Part shown: positions 50,437-59,293 of the stretch, piece after piece
Layout of the letters: the number at the start of each line of letters is the position of its first letter
How positions within the stretch are numbered: position 1 is the stretch's first letter
Assembly (NCBI GenBank): GCA_016217735.1
Contig: JACRGQ010000042.1
Span: forward strand, 1 to 64,000
Origin: Nitrospinota bacterium
GTDB taxonomy: Bacteria; Nitrospinota_A; UBA7883; JACRGQ01
DNA length: 64,000 nucleotides
Reading direction: 5' to 3'
Made by a program: the position numbers and the translations under genes
Notes under the pieces: model-generated
The model's database searches: none
Told to the model about the DNA's origin: nothing
What the model saw: the letters and a program-made list of their open reading frames with translations, nothing else

Positions 50437-51621
50437 ATGGAACATGCTGCAAGCAATATTCAGGAGTTTTCAGGTTTTATCTCTGGATTGAAAGCTCGAG
50501 ATTTGACAGGTCTTAATGAGGCCGCGATCAAGCAGACGGTGATTCTTCCCTTTTTCAGCAAATTGGGCTGGAATACTCATGAACCTAATGAAGTGCATCC
50601 TGAACATACAATTGGCAGTAAGCGGGTTGATTTCGCTCTAATTGTAAACGGGAGCAAAAAGGTTTTTATCGAGGTAAAAAAGTCGGGAATTGATTTGTCA
50701 GAACATGAAGAACAGATTTTGCAGTATTCCTTCCAGGAGGGTATTGAACTTGCCATTCTAACAAACGGCTTATTATGGTGGTTTTATTTGCCGCTAATGT
50801 CTGGGAATTGGGCAAAACGCCGGTTTCTTACACTGGATATCTCCCGCACCGACGATGATGCCGTGGCGGCCTCTTTTTCACTGCTTTTGGGCAAAGAAAA
50901 ACATGTTTCCGGCGACTTTCTTTTAACAGCCAAATTTCTTTACGAATTGGGTATTTGCAGACATACAGCAGTTCCAAAGAAAAAGCCTGATAGCGTGGAG
51001 GTGTCTAAGAATCTTGATATTGATGAGACTCTTTCAAGCATGCTCGCTACTTTAAAGCCAACAACGGATGTGCAGTATCCATGGCTAGTGAAACATGAGG
51101 GAAAGGCAATTAGGCTGACTGCTGACGATCTCATGAATTTTAAAAAGTTCAGCGCAATCTGCATGGAGCAGTTAAGGTTTCTGCCAGCCCAAATGAATAA
51201 GGATGCATGGAGAAATCTTATCGTGGACAAATTAAATCAGGTAAAGGATGTTCCGCCTGAACAGTTTGTTGACGACTTGAATGACATCACCGACAACTAC
51301 AAATTTCGTTATTTGCTGGAACAGTTTTTCACCAAGAATCCGGCCCGCAAAGTTAATGAAATCACATTGGGCCGGGCGTTCCTGTCCCGTGATGTGGGGT
51401 ATCAATTCCAGTTAAAGGATTTTGCGGCTTATCTCGCTTCGCATGGATTTAAGAGCTTGTCGTCGAGGGATTTGACGCCGATGTTGAGGAAGCTGGGCGG
51501 GGACAACAAGCAGCGGATATGGGATGGACATAAGACGTTGAACGTCTGGTCGATGCCGGCTAATCTATTTGAAAAACATGGAACGGTGGAACCGGCGGAG
51601 ATGGAAGGGGAGGGGGAATAG
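50437..51621 (+). CDS. HsdR-N-like PD-(D/E)xK nuclease-domain protein
   Basis: 394 residues. The N-terminal domain (about 20-140) matches the type I restriction HSDR_N fold. It has a nuclease core with Asp in RVDFAL near 69 and FIEVKKSG near 83 (the ExK), and then QILQYSFQEG and LAILTNGLLWWFY. The C-terminal 250 residues have no recognised motif; there is no helicase domain. It is AT-rich and is followed directly by the stump of a DNA methyltransferase gene, so it may be part of a decayed restriction system. Confidence 0.8.
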   Translation: MEHAASNIQEFSGFISGLKARDLTGLNEAAIKQTVILPFFSKLGWNTHEPNEVHPEHTIGSKRVDFALIVNGSKKVFIEVKKSGIDLSEHEEQILQYSFQEGIELAILTNGLLWWFYLPLMSGNWAKRRFLTLDISRTDDDAVAASFSLLLGKEKHVSGDFLLTAKFLYELGICRHTAVPKKKPDSVEVSKNLDIDETLSSMLATLKPTTDVQYPWLVKHEGKAIRLTADDLMNFKKFSAICMEQLRFLPAQMNKDAWRNLIVDKLNQVKDVPPEQFVDDLNDITDNYKFRYLLEQFFTKNPARKVNEITLGRAFLSRDVGYQFQLKDFAAYLASHGFKSLSSRDLTPMLRKLGGDNKQRIWDGHKTLNVWSMPANLFEKHGTVEPAEMEGEGE

Positions 51622-51622
51622 T

Positions 51623-51697
51623 GTGGATAATTCCGAAGAATTTACAGCCATCGAACTGTGCGCCGGATGCGGCGGCATACATCTCGGACTTAAATGA
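51623..51697 (+). pseudogene. Truncated DNA cytosine-5 methyltransferase (N-terminus only)
   Basis: GTG-initiated frame of 24 residues with EFTAIELCAGCGGIHLGLK, the motif I (SAM-binding) start of a C5 DNA methyltransferase, followed at once by TGA. The rest of the gene is missing, and mutS begins 43 bases later. It starts one base after the nuclease-domain gene stop. Confidence 0.7.
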
Positions 51698-51740
51698 GTT
51701 ATCCCAGATATCCCCGCAGTTTTGTTGTAAATTATAAAAA

Positions 51741-54335
51741 ATGAGTCAACTCACCCCCCTCATGCGCCAGTATATGGCGATAAAGAAAAACTACCCGGAC
51801 TGCGTGCTCTTTTTCCGCATGGGGGATTTTTATGAGATGTTTTTTGAAGACGCGGTGGCGGCCAGCCGCATCCTGAACATCGCGCTCACCAGCCGCGATA
51901 AGGGGGCCGACGGAAAAGAAAAAACCCCGATGTGCGGCGTGCCGTATCACGCGCTGGAAGCGTACCTCGGCAAAATGGTGAAGCACGGCCAGAAAGTCGC
52001 CATCTGCGAACAGATGGAAGACCCGGCGTTGGCGAAAGGGATCGTCAAACGCGAGGTTGTCCGCGTGGTAACGCCCGGCACGCTCACCGAGGACTGGCTG
52101 CTGGACGAAAAGAGTTCAAACTTCCTCGCCGCCGTCGCGCCGGGGGAGAAGGGGATCGGATTTGCCGCCGCCGACCTTTCCACCGGCAACTTTACCGCGC
52201 GGGAGTTTGAAGGTCCCCGCGCCGTCGACGCGTTGATGGACGAGTTGGCCCGCCTGATGCCGAAAGAGGTGCTGGTGCCGCACGACGCGGGGGGCGGCCT
52301 GCTTGAAATGCTCGGCGACTATCGCGTCGAGAAACTCGATTTCCTCGCGTTCGACACCGATGAATCCACGCGCCGCCTGCAAGAACAGTTTGATGTAAGC
52401 ACCCTTGAAGGGTTCGGCCTGCACGGGCGCGGCCTCGCCGTGAGCGCGGCGGGCGGCATTGTCCACTATGTAAAGAAGAATGCCGCCGAGGTACTGGCGT
52501 CGCTTCACACCATCCGCTGGGTGAAGAGCGGCGGCGAGATGGAGCTGGACGCCGCCACGCTGCGCAACCTGGAGATATTGCAAAACATCGGCGAGGGGAG
52601 CGTGGACGGCACGCTGGTGGCGGTGCTGGATAAAACCCGGACGGCGATGGGGGGGCGGCTGTTGCGCGAGTGGATGGTGAAGCCGCTCAAAGACCGCGAA
52701 ACAATATTGCAACGTCAGGCGGCGGTTACCGCTTTTTTCAGTGATCCGTCCACCGCCGAAAATTTCCGCGCGCGGCTTGCCAATGTGGACGACTTCGAAC
52801 GCGCCATCACCCGCATTGCGGGAAAGAGCTTTAACCCGCGCGATTTTTCATCGCTCCAGCGGTCTTTGGCGGCGCTCCCCGCATTGCGGGAAGAGGCGGC
52901 GAAACTGCCGGGTTATGCGATAGCCGCGATTTTAGCGGAGTGGGATGATGTGGCGGAACTGGCCGACCTTCTGGACCGCGCGGTTTCCCCCTCGCATCCC
53001 GCCACGTTCAAGGATGTCGGATTCATGCGCGAGGGGTTTAGCAAGGAACTGGACGAATTGCGCGGCTTCCGCGATAACGCGACAGAATCCATCCGCAAGC
53101 TGGAAGAAAAAGAACGCGCGGCGACCGGTATCAGCACCCTCAAGGTCGGCTACAACAAGATCTACGGCTACTACATCGAGATCACCCACCGGAATATCGA
53201 CAAAGCGCCCGCGAACTACATCCGCAAGCAGTCGCTGGTAAATTGCGAACGGTTTGTCAGCCCGGAGCTGAAAGAGATAGAGGAAAAGCTGCTGAGCTCC
53301 GACGAACGCGCCAAGCAGCTTGAAGCGAAGCTGGTGGAAGAACTCCGCGCCGCCGCCGCCGGTTACATCAAGCGGGTGCGGGGCGCCGCCGGCGTCATCG
53401 CGCGGCTTGATGTGGCATCGGCGTTGGCCGAAGGGGCGCGGCTCTACGGCTATTGCGCCCCGGAGATGCTGGATACCGATGAACTGGCGCTGGAGGAGAG
53501 CCGCCACCCGGTCATCGAGCGGTTGATGACGGAAGAGAACTTCGTGCCGAACAACATCGCGATGGAAGGGGAGCGCGAACGCCTGATGGTGATTACCGGC
53601 CCCAACATGGCAGGCAAGTCCACGTATCTGCGGCAGGTGGCGCTTGCCGTCCTCATGGCGCAGATGGGGGGATACGTCGCGGCCAAGAGCGCGCGTATCG
53701 GCATCGCCGACCGCATCTTCACCCGCGTCGGCGCGCAGGACCGCCTGCAAAAAGGGCTTTCCACGTTCATGGTGGAGATGGTGGAGACCGCGAACATCTT
53801 GAACAACGCGACCGGCCGCTCGGTGGTCATTCTGGACGAAATAGGACGGGGCACCAGCACGTTCGACGGCATCTCCATCGCCTGGGCGGTGGCGGAATTT
53901 TTGGCGCGGCTGAAGGCCCGCACCATTTTTGCCACGCATTACCACGAGCTGACCGATCTGGCGTTCACCGAGCCGGGCGTGGCGAACTACAACGTTACGG
54001 TAAAGGAGCAGCGGGAGCGTTTGGTCTTTTTGCGCAAGGTGGAGCCGGGGCCGGCCGACAAAAGTTACGGCATACAGGTGGCGCGGTTGGCCGGTTTGCC
54101 GAAAGAGGTGCTCAAGAGGGCAAAGGCGGTTTTGAAACAATTGGAAAAAATGGAGCTCGATGCCGATGGCAGGCCCGCGCTGAAGGGGGCCGACATGGGG
54201 GAGGGGCTTCAGGTGCCGCTTTTCACCGCTCCCATTCACCCGGTGGTGGAAGGCCTGCGGGAAACCGACATCGACAACATGACCCCGCTCGACGCGCTCA
54301 ACTATCTGCACCACCTCAAAGAAAAACTGGAATAG
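51741..54335 (+). CDS. mutS: DNA mismatch repair protein MutS
   Basis: 864 residues. The N-terminal mismatch-binding domain contains FFRMGDFYEMF with the mismatch-contacting Phe-x-Glu. The ATPase domain has Walker A GPNMAGKST near residue 620, Walker B VVILDEIGRGTSTFDG and the ATHYHELT motif. It recognises mispairs and recruits MutL. No strong ribosome-binding site precedes the ATG at 51741, and its upstream region was probably reshaped by loss of the methyltransferase gene. Confidence 0.98.
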   Translation: MSQLTPLMRQYMAIKKNYPDCVLFFRMGDFYEMFFEDAVAASRILNIALTSRDKGADGKEKTPMCGVPYHALEAYLGKMVKHGQKVAICEQMEDPALAKGIVKREVVRVVTPGTLTEDWLLDEKSSNFLAAVAPGEKGIGFAAADLSTGNFTAREFEGPRAVDALMDELARLMPKEVLVPHDAGGGLLEMLGDYRVEKLDFLAFDTDESTRRLQEQFDVSTLEGFGLHGRGLAVSAAGGIVHYVKKNAAEVLASLHTIRWVKSGGEMELDAATLRNLEILQNIGEGSVDGTLVAVLDKTRTAMGGRLLREWMVKPLKDRETILQRQAAVTAFFSDPSTAENFRARLANVDDFERAITRIAGKSFNPRDFSSLQRSLAALPALREEAAKLPGYAIAAILAEWDDVAELADLLDRAVSPSHPATFKDVGFMREGFSKELDELRGFRDNATESIRKLEEKERAATGISTLKVGYNKIYGYYIEITHRNIDKAPANYIRKQSLVNCERFVSPELKEIEEKLLSSDERAKQLEAKLVEELRAAAAGYIKRVRGAAGVIARLDVASALAEGARLYGYCAPEMLDTDELALEESRHPVIERLMTEENFVPNNIAMEGERERLMVITGPNMAGKSTYLRQVALAVLMAQMGGYVAAKSARIGIADRIFTRVGAQDRLQKGLSTFMVEMVETANILNNATGRSVVILDEIGRGTSTFDGISIAWAVAEFLARLKARTIFATHYHELTDLAFTEPGVANYNVTVKEQRERLVFLRKVEPGPADKSYGIQVARLAGLPKEVLKRAKAVLKQLEKMELDADGRPALKGADMGEGLQVPLFTAPIHPVVEGLRETDIDNMTPLDALNYLHHLKEKLE

Positions 54336-54397
54336 GCGCTGTTTTTTGGTACAATTTTTGGGCAGTCACTGATTTCAACCTGAACGAGGCACAAACG

Positions 54398-54871
54398 ATG
54401 TTTGATGAAGCGATAAAGAAACTCGAAGCGGAACTGACCGAAATCAAGAAGGCGCTTGCGCGGGATATTCCGAACGAAATCAACAAGGCCGCGCAACTGG
54501 GCGACTTCAAGGAAAACGCCGAGTACCACGCCGCCCGCGAGAAGAAACGCAACTTCGAGTCGCGCGGCGCGCAGATCGTCGAACGGATAAAAGCGATGCG
54601 CTCCATTGATCTCACAAAGATTTCGCGGGATGTCGCCGGCCTGTTCAGCGTGGTCACGCTGGAAGACCTCAACAGCGGCCAGACCGTCACCTATGAACTG
54701 GTGGTGGCGGATCTCGTCGATGTGCCGAACGGCAAGATCTCCATTGCCGCTCCCATCGGGAAGGCGATCATGGGGAAGAGGGTGGATGACGAATTCAAGG
54801 TTGTGCTCCCGTCCGGGCCGAAGGAGTACATGATCACCAAGCTCCAGACCATCCACGAACGCAAGCTCTAG
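54398..54871 (+). CDS. greA: Transcription elongation factor GreA
   Basis: 157 residues. The N-terminal coiled coil (about 1-75) contains GDFKENAEYHAAREKK with the acidic tip, and the C-terminal FKBP-like domain ends in SIAAPIGKAIMGKRVDDEF. GreA stimulates cleavage of backtracked RNA in RNA polymerase. It lies 62 bases after mutS. Confidence 0.96.
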   Translation: MFDEAIKKLEAELTEIKKALARDIPNEINKAAQLGDFKENAEYHAAREKKRNFESRGAQIVERIKAMRSIDLTKISRDVAGLFSVVTLEDLNSGQTVTYELVVADLVDVPNGKISIAAPIGKAIMGKRVDDEFKVVLPSGPKEYMITKLQTIHERKL

Positions 54872-54880
54872 CCATTTCCC

Positions 54881-55058
54881 TGTCATCCCCGCGCAGGCGG
54901 GGATCCAGCATATTATCAAAGCTCTCCCTATTTTCCCCGGTAGGGGAGGCAATCGTGCCTTCCATTGGCCCGTAAGGGCCAAGAGATTTCGGCCCCTCGG
55001 GCCGATGAGGGAAGCTTCGATAATATTTCTAGGTGCCGGATCGGTGTCCGGCATGACA
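54881..55058. repeat. MITE-like composite palindromic element, complete copy
   Basis: The left end TGTCATCCCCGC...CCAG (54881-54908) and right end (55031-55058, ending GGCATGACA) are inverted. Next to them ATATTATCAAAGCT and AGCTTCGATAATAT repeat the inversion, giving terminal inverted repeats of roughly 50 bases. Inside are AGGCA-atcg-TGCCT (54947-54960), TTGGCCC-gtaa-GGGCCAA (54965-54982) and TCGGCCC-ctc-GGGCCGA (54989-55005). It contains no ORF and fills the gap between greA and ppiB. Confidence 0.8.
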
Positions 55059-55098
55059 GAAATTCAGATAATATCTCCCGTTCCCTATCCAGGTAATT

Positions 55099-55593
55099 TC
55101 AGGCTTCGACGATTGAGACTTTGATCATCTCGATCTTTTCTTTCGGGTTGTCGCGCGCGTCGCGCGGGGCGCTCACGATGGCGTCCACCACTTCCATCCC
55201 CTCGATCACTTCGCCGAAGGCGGAATACTGCTTGTCGAGGAAGCGGGCCGGGGCAACGCAGATGAAGAATTGCGATCCGGCGCTATCCGGGTCCTGCGCG
55301 CGGGCCATCGAGAGGGTGCCGCGGTTGTGGGGGCGGTCGTTGAACTCGGCGGGGATTTGGTAGCCGGGTCCGCCGGTGCCGTGGGCGTGGCGCGTTTCGT
55401 AATCTTCCTTCGTATTCGGGCAGCCTCCCTGAATCATGAAGCCGGGGATGACACGGTGAAAAGTGGTGCCGTCATAGAATCCCTTTTGCGCCAGCTCCTT
55501 AAAGTTCGCCACATGACCCGGCGCGTCGTCTTCGTAAAACTTCAGTTTGATGGTTCCCTTGCTCGTCCCTAGTATCGCGATTTCTTCAGCCAT
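55099..55593 (-). CDS. ppiB: Peptidyl-prolyl cis-trans isomerase, cyclophilin type
   Basis: 164 residues with the cyclophilin active site FHRVIPGFMIQGGCP, SMARAQDPDSAGSQFFI and FGEVIEGM. No signal peptide, so cytoplasmic. The ATG at 55593 with AAGGA upstream is preferred over an upstream frame extension. It is 56 bases downstream of recN on the same strand. Confidence 0.95.
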   Translation of the reverse strand: MAEEIAILGTSKGTIKLKFYEDDAPGHVANFKELAQKGFYDGTTFHRVIPGFMIQGGCPNTKEDYETRHAHGTGGPGYQIPAEFNDRPHNRGTLSMARAQDPDSAGSQFFICVAPARFLDKQYSAFGEVIEGMEVVDAIVSAPRDARDNPKEKIEMIKVSIVEA

Positions 55594-55649
55594 TATTGAT
55601 TCCTTTTGATAAGAGATTAACATCCATCCCATATTGGGACGTCGCTTGG

Positions 55650-57344
55650 TTATTTTTTTATCAGTTCTTTGGCGTGTTCGCGGGCGGCGTCGGTGATGGT
55701 TTTGCCGGCGCCCATGCGCGCCAACTCTTCCACGCGGCCGTCGTCGTCCAGCTTGCGGATGTTCACGGTGGTCTGGCCTTTCACGCTCTTTTTTTCCACC
55801 ACATAATGGTGGTCGGCCTGCCGCGCGATTTGGGGCAGGTGGGTGATGCAGATGATCTGACAGCTCTTCGCCAGCTTCTTCAGCTTTTCGCCGACCATGT
55901 CGGCGGTCTTGCCGCCGATGCCGGTGTCGATTTCGTCGAACACCAGCACCGGCACCGGCTGCACCTTGCCGATGGCGGTTTTCAGGGCCAGCATCACGCG
56001 CGATACTTCGCCGCCCGACGCGATTTTGATCAGCGGGCGCGGCTCCTGCCCTTCGTTGGCGCTGATGAGAAACTGGAACTCGCCGAATCCGTGCGCGAAA
56101 ACTTTTGTCTTTTTGCCGTCCAGATCAAGGCCATCGGCATCTTCGGCCAGCGTGATTTCCACCTCAAATCGCGCGCCGGCCATATTGAGGTCGGCCAGTT
56201 CCTTCGCCACCTCTTTTTTGAAAGCGGCGATTCCCTTGACGCGCTTTTTGTGCAGCGTGGCGGCTTTTTCTTGCAGCTTTTTCCGCGCGGCGGCGAGTTC
56301 CGCTTCCAGTTTTTTCCGGTCTTCCTCGGCAAACTCGATACCGTCGAGTTCTTTCCGCGCTTCGGCGGCCATCTTCACGAGGCCGGCCAGATCGGTGCGG
56401 TACTTGCGTTTGAGCTTTTCGATGAGCGCGAGGCGCGATTCCACTTCTTCCATCCGGGCCGGATCGTCCTCGATGCCGGTGCAGAAAGAGTTGACCTCCA
56501 GCGCCGCTTCCTGAACCTGCGCGGCGATGTCTTTGAACAGCGCGGCGTATTTTTCAAAAAAGGGATCGATGGCCTTGAGCTTGTCCATCTCTTTGGCCGC
56601 TTCGCCCAGTGTGCCGCTTGCATTCGATTCGCCGTCGTAAAGGTCATTAAAAACTTTCGCGCCGCTTTCGCGCAGCTTTTCCGCCCCGGCAAGGCGCTTG
56701 AGTTCGGTTTCAAGCACCGCTTCTTCATTTTCCTTGAGCGCCGCTTTTTCCAGTTCGTCCAGCTTGAATTGCAGGAACTCGCGCTGCGCCTCGCTTTCCC
56801 GCTGGCGGCGGATTGTTTCCTTCAGCGCCGATTCGAGGCGGCGCGCGTCAGCTCCCAGGGCGGCGGTTTCGCCGCGCTCGTCTTCCAGCGCGAGGTAGCC
56901 GTCCAGCCAGTCGAGATGCGTGTCCTTGTTCAGCAACGATTGGTGCTCGTGCTGGCCGTGGATATCGACCATGCTTTCGCCCGCGGTTTTTAAGTCGGAT
57001 ACGTTGAGTTGGCAGCCGTTGACGAGCGCCTTGGTTTTACCCTCTTTTTGCAGTGTGCGGCGGACTATCAGCTCGCCATCCTGCGCGAAGATGCCCTGCG
57101 CTTCGAGCGTTTTAAGGGCCGCTTTCAGCCGCGCGGCGTCGAAGACCGCTTCGGCCAGCGCGTTGTCCTCGCCCTGACGGACGGTGTCGTTGTCGGCGCG
57201 CCCCCCCAGCACCAGGTTGAGTGACGAGAGAACCATCGATTTGCCCGCGCCGGTTTCGCCGGTGAGGATGTTGAGCCCTTCGCCGAACTCAACGGAGAGG
57301 CCGGTGATGATGCCGATATTTTTTATGGAGAGCGCCTTAAGCAC
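55650..57344 (-). CDS. recN: DNA repair protein RecN
   Basis: 564 residues, SMC-like. Walker A GETGAGKS (29-36) near the N-terminus, long coiled coils in the centre (about 150-370), and the C-terminal half of the ATPase with ASGGEVSRVMLALK and LVFDEIDTGIGG. RecN assists double-strand break repair. It is the last gene of the operon starting with the slipin gene; the nadK-recN proximity is common. Confidence 0.97.
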   Translation of the reverse strand: MLKALSIKNIGIITGLSVEFGEGLNILTGETGAGKSMVLSSLNLVLGGRADNDTVRQGEDNALAEAVFDAARLKAALKTLEAQGIFAQDGELIVRRTLQKEGKTKALVNGCQLNVSDLKTAGESMVDIHGQHEHQSLLNKDTHLDWLDGYLALEDERGETAALGADARRLESALKETIRRQRESEAQREFLQFKLDELEKAALKENEEAVLETELKRLAGAEKLRESGAKVFNDLYDGESNASGTLGEAAKEMDKLKAIDPFFEKYAALFKDIAAQVQEAALEVNSFCTGIEDDPARMEEVESRLALIEKLKRKYRTDLAGLVKMAAEARKELDGIEFAEEDRKKLEAELAAARKKLQEKAATLHKKRVKGIAAFKKEVAKELADLNMAGARFEVEITLAEDADGLDLDGKKTKVFAHGFGEFQFLISANEGQEPRPLIKIASGGEVSRVMLALKTAIGKVQPVPVLVFDEIDTGIGGKTADMVGEKLKKLAKSCQIICITHLPQIARQADHHYVVEKKSVKGQTTVNIRKLDDDGRVEELARMGAGKTITDAAREHAKELIKK

Positions 57345-58395
57345 CGGCCGGCAGATCCTTTTCGGTTTTCACGTTGTTGCGGCCGCTCTTCTTGGCGAGG
57401 TACATGGCGGCATCGCCCCGGGCGATTACGTCTTTGACCGGATCGTCCTTCCGTATCGACGCGAGGCCGATGGAAATGGTGACATCGATATCTTTGCCGC
57501 GCACGGTGAAGGCGATTTCCTCGATGGCCTTGCGGATTTTCTCGGCCGCGGCCGCGGCGGCATCGAACGGGCCGGAAAAGATCACCGCGAATTCCTCGCC
57601 GCCGTAGCGGCAGGGTGTGGCGTTGGAGGGGCATGCCCCCCGTATTTCCTTCGCCACATGCCGAAGCAGCTTGTCGCCGATCAGGTGGCCGCATTCGTCG
57701 TTGAACTTTTTGAAGTGGTCGATGTCCAGCATCAGCAGGCAGAAGGGGCGTCCCTGCCGCGCCAGTTCAACGGTCTCGGCCATCTTTTCGTCGAAGGCGC
57801 GGCGGTTGGCGAGAGTGGTGAGGTTGTCGGTACGGGCCTCCATGCGGGCGCTGACCAGGGCGGCGTTGAGCGTTTCCAATTCTTCGCTGCCGTTTTCCAG
57901 TTTTTTGTGGACGGTAAAGGTCTGGGTGGCGGTTTCCCGCGTGTCGCGCAGCACGTTTTTGAGCACGTTCTGCACGTCTTCCAGCCGGTTGGCTTTGTCC
58001 ATGTCGTCCATGTAGCCTTTGAGTTTGTCGCCGTACATACTGGTGTTTTCGGCGGATCCCAGGATGTCCTTCATGATGTTGACGATCAGTTCGCTCGCCT
58101 TGCGGCTGACGCTGTCGGCCGTTTCCATCTCTATTCTGAGCTTTTGGGTGTCTTCTTCGACGAGGTCGCGCACGAAAAACCTTTTGTAAAGCCCTTCGCT
58201 GACCTCCGACGTGAAAACAGTGTCGGACTCCAGCATTTCGTCCAGCGTTTTTTTGATCTCTTCCTTGCGGCCGAGAAAATACTCGAACCAGATGCGGTAG
58301 TTCTCCGGCGTGATCGGTATTCCCTTGCGGGAGAGAAACGGCACCAGTTGCCGGACCACCTCTTTGGTGGCCGAATTATCTATCGGTTCTGCCAT
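57337..58395 (-). CDS. Diguanylate cyclase (GGDEF), soluble
   Basis: 352 residues. An N-terminal helical region (about 1-170) has no recognised sensor domain. The GGDEF domain follows, with LDIDHFKKFND (metal site) near 228 and active-site RYGGEEF near 268. The inhibitory RxxD site upstream of the motif is not present (SNAT instead), so product inhibition by c-di-GMP is unlikely. It overlaps recN by 8 bases and nadK by 20, so it is translated with housekeeping genes. Confidence 0.93.
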   Translation of the reverse strand: MAEPIDNSATKEVVRQLVPFLSRKGIPITPENYRIWFEYFLGRKEEIKKTLDEMLESDTVFTSEVSEGLYKRFFVRDLVEEDTQKLRIEMETADSVSRKASELIVNIMKDILGSAENTSMYGDKLKGYMDDMDKANRLEDVQNVLKNVLRDTRETATQTFTVHKKLENGSEELETLNAALVSARMEARTDNLTTLANRRAFDEKMAETVELARQGRPFCLLMLDIDHFKKFNDECGHLIGDKLLRHVAKEIRGACPSNATPCRYGGEEFAVIFSGPFDAAAAAAEKIRKAIEEIAFTVRGKDIDVTISIGLASIRKDDPVKDVIARGDAAMYLAKKSGRNNVKTEKDLPAGA

Positions 58396-59275
58396 GATTC
58401 GCGGCGGCTCCTCCCCACCCCAGTTTACTGCGCAATGTGTCGAAATGGGTACGCTCCGGCACTTTCACAACGCGGGTGGTATTGGCCGAGCGCGACACGG
58501 TTATATGATCCAGCTTGTTCACTTCGATGGTGATCTGCCCGTCGAGCGTGGCGACGACTATTTCCTGCCGGGGGCTGATGTCTATTTCCATAATGTAATT
58601 ATGCGGCACCACAATCGGCCGGTTGGTCAGGGTGTGGGGGGAAATGGGGCATATCAGGATCGCCTCGATGGTCGGGTAGAGTATCGGCCCGCCGGCCGAG
58701 AGCGCGTAGGCGGTGGAGCCGGTGGGGGTGGAGATGATGAGGCCGTCGGCGCGGTAGGTGGTCACATGCTGGCCGTTGACCGATACGGTGAGCTCCACCA
58801 TTTTGGCCGCATGGCCGCCGCTGAAAACGATTTCGTTGAGCGCCACTTCGCGGCGGGTTCCCTTGTCGTTTTCTATTTTGAGGTCCAGCATCATGCGCTC
58901 TTCGGTGTCATATTGCCCTTCGTACATTTCATCCAGCGCCGTATCGATCTCTTCCAGCGCCACTTCGGTCATGAAGCCGAGGCTTCCCAGGTTCACCCCC
59001 AACAAGGGTATGTTGTACGCAGTGGCCATGCGGGCGGCCCCCAGAAAGGTGCCGTCCCCGCCCAGCACGATGAGTGCGTCGATGGAGGTGAGCAGCTTGG
59101 CATGTTCCACTCCTTCGGTCTTGAATTCTTTGGCCACCTTGGCGGCGGTGCGGTCCAGCAGGATTTCCACCTTGCGGCGTTTTCCCCATTTCAGCACCTT
59201 GGTGATGGCCTCGCGGGCGAGGGCGCTTTGCGGTTTTGCCACCACGCCGATCCGTTTAATGTTTATCTTGGGCAT
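58376..59275 (-). CDS. nadK: NAD kinase
   Basis: 299 residues. The diacylglycerol-kinase-like GGDGTFLGAAR motif lies near residue 75, the NE-type pocket near 160 and the conserved PTGSTAYALSAGGP near 195. It phosphorylates NAD to NADP. It overlaps the GGDEF gene by 20 bases. Confidence 0.96.
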   Translation of the reverse strand: MPKINIKRIGVVAKPQSALAREAITKVLKWGKRRKVEILLDRTAAKVAKEFKTEGVEHAKLLTSIDALIVLGGDGTFLGAARMATAYNIPLLGVNLGSLGFMTEVALEEIDTALDEMYEGQYDTEERMMLDLKIENDKGTRREVALNEIVFSGGHAAKMVELTVSVNGQHVTTYRADGLIISTPTGSTAYALSAGGPILYPTIEAILICPISPHTLTNRPIVVPHNYIMEIDISPRQEIVVATLDGQITIEVNKLDHITVSRSANTTRVVKVPERTHFDTLRSKLGWGGAAANHGRTDR

Positions 59276-59293
59276 AGGCCGGTTATTATCGCA

